DNA of 27,701 nt from JAKANT01 sp035502095. Lineage in GTDB: Bacteria > Pseudomonadota > Gammaproteobacteria > Burkholderiales > Burkholderiaceae_F. Positions 22,343-27,701 of this stretch are shown in pieces. Position numbers and translations under genes: made by a program. Under the pieces are notes generated by a model. It was not told the origin of the DNA. It saw only the letters and a list, made by a program, of their open reading frames with translations, and made no database searches. Where the stretch lies: assembly GCA_035502095.1 (NCBI GenBank), contig DATJUX010000038.1, positions 1 to 27,701 of the forward strand, in the 5' to 3' direction. Position 1 is the first letter of the stretch. Each line of letters begins with the position of its first letter.

Positions 22343-24040
22343 ATGTCCGACCCGCCCGGCCTCGACGGCGGCCTCACGAATTACGGCGATCGCGACTTCG
22401 CGCGTTACCTGCGCCGATCGATGGCGCGCTCGATGGGTATCTCGACCGAGCTGCTTGGCAGGCCGGTGGTCGGCATCGCGATCTCGCCCAGCGGCTTCAA
22501 CAACTGCCATCGCACGATGCCGGAATTGACCGAAGCGGTAGCGCGCGGCGTGCTCGCGGCCGGCGGCCTGCCGCGCGCGTTTCCCACCATCTCGCTGGGC
22601 GAGGTCTTCCTCAGCCCGACCAGCATGGTGTTCCGCAACCTGATGTCGATGGATGTCGAGGAGATGATCCGCGCCCAGCCGATGGATGCGGTGGTCCTCA
22701 TCGGTGGCTGCGACAAGACCGTGCCGGCGCAACTGATGGGAGCCGCTTCGGCCGATCGCCCGGCGATCCAGGTCGTGACCGGCCCGATGATGACGGGCCG
22801 CTACAAGGGCGAGCGTCTCGGCGCGTGCACCGACTGCCGCCGCTTCTGGGCCAGGTTTCGCGCCGGCGAAGTCGACAGGACCGAGATCGAGCAGGTGGAA
22901 GGGCGGCTTGCGGTGACGGCCGGAACCTGCGCGGTGATGGGCACGGCGAGCACCATGGCCTGCATCACGGAGGCCCTGGGCATGGCGTTGCCGGGCACCG
23001 CGGCGATTCCCGCTGTCGATGCCCAGCGCCTCGTCGCTGCCGAAGAGGCGGGCAAGGCCGCGGTGCGGCTCGCGCGGCAACCGATCCGGCCGAGCGAAAT
23101 CATCACGACGAAGTCGGTCGAAAACGCGTTCCGGCTCATGATGGCGCTCGGCGGATCGACCAATGCGATCCTGCACCTGACCGCGGTCGCCGGCCGCCTC
23201 GGCATCCGCATTCCGTTCGCGCGCTTGAACGATATCTCGGACGAGACGCCGGTGCTGGTCGACCTGAAGCCGGTCGGCGAGGGTTACATGGAGGACCTGC
23301 ACGCCGCCGGCGGCGTCGGCGCGGTGCTGCGCGAGCTCAGGAACCTGCTGCACCTGGATTGCATCGGCGTCGATGGTTCGACGCTCGGCGAGCGCCTGAA
23401 CGAGCCGTTGCAATGGGTCGACCGCAAGATCGTGCGCCCGTTCGACGATCCCGTCTCCAAGGTGGGCGGCCTCATCGTCCTGTCCGGGACGCTCGCCCCC
23501 GACGGTGCGATGTTCAAGCGCGCCGCGGCGACGCCTGCGTTGTTCGAGACCGAGGGACGCGCGGTCGTGTTCGAAGGCCTGGAGGATCTCGGCCGGCGCA
23601 TCGACGATCCCGGCCTCGACGTCGTGCCCGGCGACTTCCTGGTCCTGAAGAACGCGGGACCGAACGGCGCCGGCATGCCGGAGGCGGGATACCTGCCGAT
23701 CCCGGCCAAGCTCGCGCGCGCGGGCGTGAAGGACATGGTGCGCATCTCGGATGCGCGCATGAGCGGCACGGCGTACGGCACCATCGTGCTGCACACGGCG
23801 CCGGAGGCCGCGGTCGGCGGGCCGCTGGCAGCGGTGCGCAACGGCGATCGCATCCGGCTGTCGGTGGCGAAGAAGCGCATCGACCTCCTCGTCGACGCCG
23901 GCGAGATCGAGCGGCGGCTGGCGAGCTGGGCCGCGCCGCCGAAGCCGACGCGTGGCTACGGCATGCTGTACCGGAACACGGTGATGCAGGCGCCCTACGG
24001 CTGCGATCTCGACTTCCTGGCGGGCGGTGCGAAGTCATGA
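22343..24040 (+). CDS. IlvD/EDD-family dehydratase, probably for a sugar acid
   Basis: This 565-residue iron-sulfur dehydratase removes water from a 2,3-dihydroxy acid to give a 2-oxo acid. Likely cluster ligands are C55 (FNNCH), C123 (GGCDKTVPA) and C196 (GTCAVMG). The spacings of 68 and 73 residues agree with my recollection of the cluster cysteines in sugar-acid dehydratases such as L-arabinonate dehydratase. TKSVENAFRLMMALGGSTNA and DARMSGTAYG are further family motifs. A GGAG lies about 7 nt upstream of the ATG. The stop overlaps the next start by 4 nt. With an oxidase and an alcohol dehydrogenase in the same operon, a catabolic role is more likely than branched-chain amino acid synthesis. 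The exact substrate is open. Confidence 0.88.
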   Translation: MSDPPGLDGGLTNYGDRDFARYLRRSMARSMGISTELLGRPVVGIAISPSGFNNCHRTMPELTEAVARGVLAAGGLPRAFPTISLGEVFLSPTSMVFRNLMSMDVEEMIRAQPMDAVVLIGGCDKTVPAQLMGAASADRPAIQVVTGPMMTGRYKGERLGACTDCRRFWARFRAGEVDRTEIEQVEGRLAVTAGTCAVMGTASTMACITEALGMALPGTAAIPAVDAQRLVAAEEAGKAAVRLARQPIRPSEIITTKSVENAFRLMMALGGSTNAILHLTAVAGRLGIRIPFARLNDISDETPVLVDLKPVGEGYMEDLHAAGGVGAVLRELRNLLHLDCIGVDGSTLGERLNEPLQWVDRKIVRPFDDPVSKVGGLIVLSGTLAPDGAMFKRAAATPALFETEGRAVVFEGLEDLGRRIDDPGLDVVPGDFLVLKNAGPNGAGMPEAGYLPIPAKLARAGVKDMVRISDARMSGTAYGTIVLHTAPEAAVGGPLAAVRNGDRIRLSVAKKRIDLLVDAGEIERRLASWAAPPKPTRGYGMLYRNTVMQAPYGCDLDFLAGGAKS

Positions 24041-25287
24041 CGGCCAATCCCGCCAATCCCGCCAATCCCGCGCTCGAGTCGACCAGCCGTGGCTTCGCCC
24101 CGCCGCTGGCGGGAACGCCGCGGCGCTTGCGCTCGATCTACTCGCTCGACGATTTCGAAGAAGCGGCACGACGTCATCTCCCGCGCCCGGTCTTTGCCTA
24201 CGTCGCCATGGCGGCCGAGGACAGCCGCGCCTTGGTCGGCAACCGGAGCGCGTTCGACGACTACATGCTGACCACGCGCGTGCTGGTCGACGTCTCGCAG
24301 CGGCACCAGAGCGTCGAGCTGTTCGGGCAGACCTGGTCGATGCCGTTCGGCATCGCGCCGATGGGCTTGAGTGCGTTGAGCGCATATCGCGGCGACATCG
24401 TGCAGGCGCGCGCCGCGCGTGCCGCCAACATTCCGATGATCCTGAGCGGAACCTCGCTGATCCGGCTGGAAGACGTGCTCGCCGCCGCACCGGGCACGTG
24501 GTTCCAGGCGTACGTGCCGGGTGACCCGGCGCGCATCGACGCGCTGCTCGATCGGGTCGCCGCCGCGGGTTATCGCACGCTCGTGGTGACGGTCGACGTG
24601 CCGGTCGCGGGCAACCGCTCGAACAGCACGCGCGCGGGTTTTTCGACGCCGCTGCGTCCTTCGCTGCGGCTGTTCTACGACGGGCTCGTGCGGCCGCGCT
24701 GGCTGTTGGGCACGTTCGTGCGCACGCTGTTAAGGCACGGTTTGCCGCACTTCGAGAACTCGTTTGCCGAACGCGGCGCGCCCGTCATCGCGTCCAACGT
24801 CCTGCGCGACTTCTCCGCCCGCGATCACCTGACCTGGAAGCACCTCGAACGGATGCGCAGGCGCTGGACCGGAGTGCTGATCGTCAAGGGCATCCTGCAC
24901 GCCGACGATGCGCGGCTGGCGCGCGCACACGATGTCGACGGCATCGTCGTGTCGAACCACGGCGGCCGCCAGCTCGATCATGCGATCGCGCCGCTGCGCG
25001 CCCTGCCCGGCGTGGTCGCGGCGGCCGGCAACATGCCGGTGATGATCGATGGCGGCATCCGGCGCGGCACCGATGTGGTGAAGGCGCTCGCGCTCGGCGC
25101 GAAGTTCGTGTTCGTCGGCCGGCCGTTCAATTACGCGGCGGCGCTCGCGGGCGAAGCGGGGGTCGCGCACGCGATCAAGCTGCTGCGCGACGAGACCGAC
25201 CGCGACATGGCCTTGATGGGGGTGACGAGCTGCGCCGAGCTGAAGGCCGGGATGCTGGTTCGAAACAAACCGCGAGAAGCCGAATGA
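24037..25287 (+). CDS. FMN-dependent 2-hydroxy-acid oxidase/dehydrogenase
   Basis: This 416-residue member of the L-lactate dehydrogenase/glycolate oxidase family oxidises an L-2-hydroxy acid with FMN. Visible motifs are IYSLDDFEEAARRHLP and FAYVAMAAED in the N-terminal part, PFGIAPMGLSAL, the FMN-contacting Lys in VLIVKGIL, the catalytic-histidine motif VSNHGGRQLD, and IDGGIRRGTDVVKALALGA. The usual FDYxDGGAED motif is altered to FAYVAMAAED. The start ATG overlaps the dehydratase stop (ATGA). An N-terminal Asn-Pro-Ala tandem repeat precedes the fold. The gene overlaps the alcohol dehydrogenase by 4 nt. Substrate is not predicted beyond a 2-hydroxy acid. Confidence 0.88.
   Translation: MTANPANPANPALESTSRGFAPPLAGTPRRLRSIYSLDDFEEAARRHLPRPVFAYVAMAAEDSRALVGNRSAFDDYMLTTRVLVDVSQRHQSVELFGQTWSMPFGIAPMGLSALSAYRGDIVQARAARAANIPMILSGTSLIRLEDVLAAAPGTWFQAYVPGDPARIDALLDRVAAAGYRTLVVTVDVPVAGNRSNSTRAGFSTPLRPSLRLFYDGLVRPRWLLGTFVRTLLRHGLPHFENSFAERGAPVIASNVLRDFSARDHLTWKHLERMRRRWTGVLIVKGILHADDARLARAHDVDGIVVSNHGGRQLDHAIAPLRALPGVVAAAGNMPVMIDGGIRRGTDVVKALALGAKFVFVGRPFNYAAALAGEAGVAHAIKLLRDETDRDMALMGVTSCAELKAGMLVRNKPREAE
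24043..24069 (+). repeat. Three exact tandem copies of a 9-bp unit in the oxidase gene
   Basis: GCCAATCCC is repeated three times in phase with the reading frame, coding for (Ala-Asn-Pro)3 at residues 3-11. It lies within the first 15 codons, outside the enzyme fold. Slippage could change the copy number without shifting the frame. Confidence 0.85.
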
Positions 25288-26408
25288 AGATTCGCGCCGC
25301 CGTCCTCGAAGCAATGGGAGCGCCGCTGCCGTACGCACAATCGCGTCCGCTGCGGATCGAGGAGATCGACCTCGATCCGCCGGGCCCTGGCGAAATCCTG
25401 GTGCGCATGAAGGCAGCCGGCCTGTGCCACTCCGACCTGTCGACGATCAGCGGCGACCGGCCGCGACCGATGCCGATGGTGCTGGGTCACGAAGCGGCGG
25501 GAATCGTCGAGCAGCTGGGCGACGGGGTGACCGATCTTGCGGTCGGCGATCACGTCGTGCTCGTGTTCGTGCCGAGCTGCGGCCACTGCCCTTCGTGCGC
25601 GGAAGGCAGGCCGGCTTTGTGCGAACCCGGCGCCGCCGCCAACGGCTCTGGCAGGTTGCTCCTGGGCGGGCAACGCCTGAAGCGCAATGGCCAGCCGGTG
25701 AATCATCATCTCGGCTGCTCGGCCTTCGCCACGCACGCGACGGTCTCGCGGCGCTCGGCGGTGCGGGTCACCCGCGAACTGCCGTTCGACGAGGCCGCGT
25801 TGTTCGGTTGTGCGGTTCTCACCGGCGTGGGGGCGGTCGTCAACACAGCGCAGGTTCGTGCCGGTGCGACCGTCGCCGTCGTCGGACTGGGCGGGGTTGG
25901 ACTGGCGTCGGTGCTCGGCGCAGTCGCCGCGGGTGCGCGCCAGGTGATCGCGGTCGACATGCTGGACGACAAGCTCGCGCTGGCGCGGAAACTCGGCGCA
26001 ACGCACATCTTCAACGCCGGCGCCGCGGAAACCCTGGAGGCCGTCCGTCAGGCGAGCTCCGGCGGCGTCGACGTTGCGATCGAAATGGCGGGTTCGGTGC
26101 GCGCGTTCGAACTCGCCTACAAAATCACGCGCCGCGGCGGGATGACGGTCACCGCGGGACTGCCCGCGCCGGATGCGAGGTGGTCGATGGCGCCGGTCCA
26201 GCTCGTCGCCGAGGAGCGCACGATCAAGGGCAGCTATGTCGGCACGTGCGTGCCGTCGCGCGACGTGCCGCGTTACATCGACCTGTACAAGCAGGGCCGG
26301 CTGCCGGTCGATCGGCTGAAGACCGGCACGCTCGCGCTGGAGGAAATCAACGCCGGGTTCGATCGCTTGCACGAAGGCAGGGCGGTGCGGCAGGTGATCG
26401 TGTTCTGA
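25284..26408 (+). CDS. Zinc-dependent alcohol dehydrogenase (MDR family)
   Basis: This 374-residue medium-chain dehydrogenase has a catalytic zinc site with C48 (GLCHSD), H69-E70 (GHE) and a cysteine in FGCAVLTGVGAV. The structural zinc lobe is C99, C102, C105 and C113. The Rossmann motif is VGLGGVG, and AVDMLDDK at the end of the second strand favours NAD(H). The length and insertions suit the class III-like branch (S-hydroxymethylglutathione-type or related alcohol dehydrogenases). The ATG overlaps the oxidase stop by 4 nt, so the three enzymes are co-translated. A role in the same catabolic route is inferred. Confidence 0.92.
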   Translation: MKIRAAVLEAMGAPLPYAQSRPLRIEEIDLDPPGPGEILVRMKAAGLCHSDLSTISGDRPRPMPMVLGHEAAGIVEQLGDGVTDLAVGDHVVLVFVPSCGHCPSCAEGRPALCEPGAAANGSGRLLLGGQRLKRNGQPVNHHLGCSAFATHATVSRRSAVRVTRELPFDEAALFGCAVLTGVGAVVNTAQVRAGATVAVVGLGGVGLASVLGAVAAGARQVIAVDMLDDKLALARKLGATHIFNAGAAETLEAVRQASSGGVDVAIEMAGSVRAFELAYKITRRGGMTVTAGLPAPDARWSMAPVQLVAEERTIKGSYVGTCVPSRDVPRYIDLYKQGRLPVDRLKTGTLALEEINAGFDRLHEGRAVRQVIVF

Positions 26409-26428
26409 GAGCTGCGATGCAACGAATC

Positions 26429-26444
26429 GCCCCCGCCAGGGGGC
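26429..26444. terminator. Candidate bidirectional terminator between alcohol dehydrogenase and Bug genes
   Basis: GCCCCC (26429-26434) and GGGGGC (26439-26444) form a perfect 6-bp G/C stem with a 4-nt loop (GCCA), between two convergent genes 37 bp apart. No clear T-tract follows, so factor-dependent or bidirectional termination is only suggested. Confidence 0.4.
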
Positions 26445-26445
26445 C

Positions 26446-27411
26446 TCAATCCAGCGAAATCTGGTTCGCCTTGATGATCGTGCTCCAGCGCGCGGACTCG
26501 GCGCGTGCCATTTCCTTGAACTGCTCCGGCGTGGAGGGGATCGTCTCCATGCCAAACTCGGTGAACTTCTTCACTACCGCCGGGTTGCCGAGCGCCTTGT
26601 TCAGTTCCTGATTCAACCGCGTGACGATCGCCGGCGGCAGGTCCGCCGGGCCGACCATGCCCTGGAACGCGAACACCTCGACGTCCTTCACGCCCTGCTC
26701 CGCGAGGGTCGGCACGTCGGGAAGAGCCGGCGAACGCTTGCTGGTACCGATCGCGAGCACGCGCACCTTGCCACTCCGGATGAACGACAGCCCGGCCGCG
26801 AGATCGAGGAACATGACGGGCACCTGGCCGGCGACGACGTCCTGCACCGCCGGGGCCGCGCCCTTGTATGGCACGTGCACGATATCGGTGCCGGTCCGGT
26901 ACTTGAACATCTCCATCGCAAGGTGATGCGGCGAACCCAGTCCGACCGACGCGTAGTTCACCTTGCCCGGATGCGCCTTGACGTAGGCGAGGAATTCCTT
27001 GAAGTCCTTGGCCGGGAATTCCGGATTCACCACGAGCGCCAGCGGAAGACGCCCGATCGCGCCGATGTAGGTGAAGTCCTTCGCCGGATCATAGGGAAGC
27101 TTTTTGAACAGGTGTTCGTTGAAGGCCATCATCGCGTTGTCGGCCGACATCACCGTGTAGCCGTCGGGCTTCGATTTGGCGACTGCATCCGCGCCGATGT
27201 TGGTCGCTGCGCCGGGGCGGTTGTCGACCACGATGGGCTGGCCGAGGGCGGCGCGCATCACGTCGGCAAGCGTGCGCGCGAGCACGTCCGTGCCCCCGCC
27301 CGGAGGGTATGGCACCACCCACTTGATCGGCTGGTCCGGATAGTTGCCTTGCGCGTGCACCCCGAAGGGCGAGCAGACGAAGAGCAGGGCGGCAAGCAGG
27401 GCGCGGCGCAT
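26446..27411 (-). CDS. Tripartite tricarboxylate transporter substrate-binding protein (Bug family)
   Basis: This 321-residue periplasmic receptor has a Sec signal peptide (MRRALLAALLFVCSPFGVHAQ, cut probably after HA, about residue 20). The mature start YPDQPIKWVVPYPPGGGTD is characteristic of the Bug family, as are VDNRPGAATNIGAD, HVPYKGAAPAVQDV and the VKFFTEFG-like C-terminal helix (here VKKFTEFGMET). No TctA or TctB membrane genes are next to it, which is normal for orphan Bug receptors in Burkholderiales. GGAGA lies about 4 nt upstream of the ATG. The ligand is probably a carboxylate, perhaps linked to the neighbouring hydroxy-acid genes. Confidence 0.92.
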   Translation of the reverse strand: MRRALLAALLFVCSPFGVHAQGNYPDQPIKWVVPYPPGGGTDVLARTLADVMRAALGQPIVVDNRPGAATNIGADAVAKSKPDGYTVMSADNAMMAFNEHLFKKLPYDPAKDFTYIGAIGRLPLALVVNPEFPAKDFKEFLAYVKAHPGKVNYASVGLGSPHHLAMEMFKYRTGTDIVHVPYKGAAPAVQDVVAGQVPVMFLDLAAGLSFIRSGKVRVLAIGTSKRSPALPDVPTLAEQGVKDVEVFAFQGMVGPADLPPAIVTRLNQELNKALGNPAVVKKFTEFGMETIPSTPEQFKEMARAESARWSTIIKANQISLD

Positions 27412-27518
27412 CGTGTCTCCTTGTTGTCGGCGAACGCGAATCTACCGCGAGCGCGCCTGTCACGCCGGGAGCGGCCGCTTAAGATGAGAGCTTCGTGCGG
27501 CGCAACCGGCTCCGGGCC
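27412..27518. promoter_or_regulatory. Divergent promoter region of the Bug receptor and amidohydrolase genes
   Basis: These 107 bp separate two divergent start codons and must hold both promoters. No FNR-type site, clear -35/-10 pair or inverted repeat stands out by eye. Confidence 0.35.
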
Positions 27519-27701
27519 ATGGACATCGACAACCTGATCGCGATCGACACGCACACGCATGCCGAGGTGTCGTGCTGGAATCCGTTCGACAGCTACGGCG
27601 AGGAATACGACCGCGCCGCCGACAAGTACTTCCGCTCCAGTCGCCGCCCCACGATCGAGGAGTCGATCGCGTACTACCGCGAACGCAAGGTCGGCCTGGT
27701 G
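27519..27701 (+). CDS. Amidohydrolase (metal-dependent TIM-barrel), N-terminal fragment
   Basis: The first 61 codons are visible and the gene runs out of the window. The N-terminus MDIDNLIAIDTHTHAEV holds the HxH metal motif (T-H-T-H) of amidohydrolase-2/ACMSD-like enzymes, which act on aromatic- or carboxylate-derived substrates by hydrolysis or decarboxylation. The start is chosen because family members begin in this way; the ribosome-binding site is weak. It is divergent from the Bug receptor, an arrangement often seen for catabolic genes with their uptake receptor. The substrate is unknown. Confidence 0.8.
   Translation, partial: MDIDNLIAIDTHTHAEVSCWNPFDSYGEEYDRAADKYFRSSRRPTIEESIAYYRERKVGLV

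Noticed and set aside
22168..24036. Long plus-strand frame upstream of and continuous with the hydroxy-acid oxidase
   Set aside because: This part is an Arg/Gly/Ala-rich shadow of the dehydratase gene; only the section from 24037 has family similarity.
1..27701. CRISPR arrays, tRNA or rRNA genes, prophage or transposase genes
   Set aside because: I looked for repeated units, cloverleaf-like segments and typical protein motifs and saw none; a dedicated scan (for example a tRNA covariance model) would settle it.

Overview
This 27.7 kb window is GC-rich, densely coding bacterial chromosome. The gene families suggest a betaproteobacterium: a Bug-type tripartite tricarboxylate receptor, a small HIG1-type two-helix membrane protein, a short ribosome hibernation factor, and GC-rich palindromic intergenic repeats. 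No rRNA, tRNA, CRISPR array, transposase or phage gene was seen. The taxonomic call is an inference from gene content.

Layout. (1) 1-3487 (+): the 3' end of an acetyl-CoA-synthetase-like ligase, then E1-alpha, E1-beta and E2 of a 2-oxo acid dehydrogenase complex and a free-standing acyl carrier protein, all linked by stop/start overlaps. (2) 3538-4668 (-): an SDR oxidoreductase and a HIG1-domain membrane protein. (3) 5119-9164 (+): a four-subunit soluble group 3b-type [NiFe] hydrogenase (hyhB-G-S-L). (4) 9491-14599 (+): an ACP / fatty acyl-AMP ligase / PlsC acyltransferase fusion, an alpha/beta hydrolase, a nitroreductase and a secreted SH3-domain protein. (5) 14633-16265 (-): an ABC-2 exporter. 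(6) 16349-16743: a beheaded hydrolase gene followed by a palindromic element. (7) 16744-19085 (+): an aminoglycoside-phosphotransferase-like/P-loop kinase fusion, a 63-aa protein and a ribosome hibernation factor. (8) 19118-22229: a PAP-like metallophosphoesterase (-), an aldo/keto reductase (+) and MsrB (-). (9) 22343-27701: an IlvD/EDD-family dehydratase, an FMN 2-hydroxy-acid oxidase and a zinc alcohol dehydrogenase in one tight operon, a convergent Bug receptor, and the start of an amidohydrolase.

Main interpretation. The genes from about 4.5 to 19 kb look like a low-oxygen or dormancy programme: group 3b hydrogenase, HIG1 protein, DLH-type hydrolase, nitroreductase, APH/P-loop kinase and hibernation factor. 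Several of these families recur in the mycobacterial DosR regulon. The upstream regions of these genes carry 14-bp sites of FNR/FixK type (TTGAY-N4-RTCAA): one exact match in front of the hibernation factor, and matches with one or two deviations in front of the HIG1 gene, the hydrogenase operon, the nitroreductase and the kinase fusion. In several cases a plausible -10 lies 21-22 bp downstream of the site, the spacing of a class II FNR promoter. I saw no such sites ahead of the exporter, MsrB, aldo/keto reductase or sugar-acid genes. This points to a locally clustered, oxygen- or redox-controlled regulon, which is an inference that needs testing.

The right-hand part (22.3-27.7 kb) looks like an unrelated catabolic module for sugar acids or 2-hydroxy acids.
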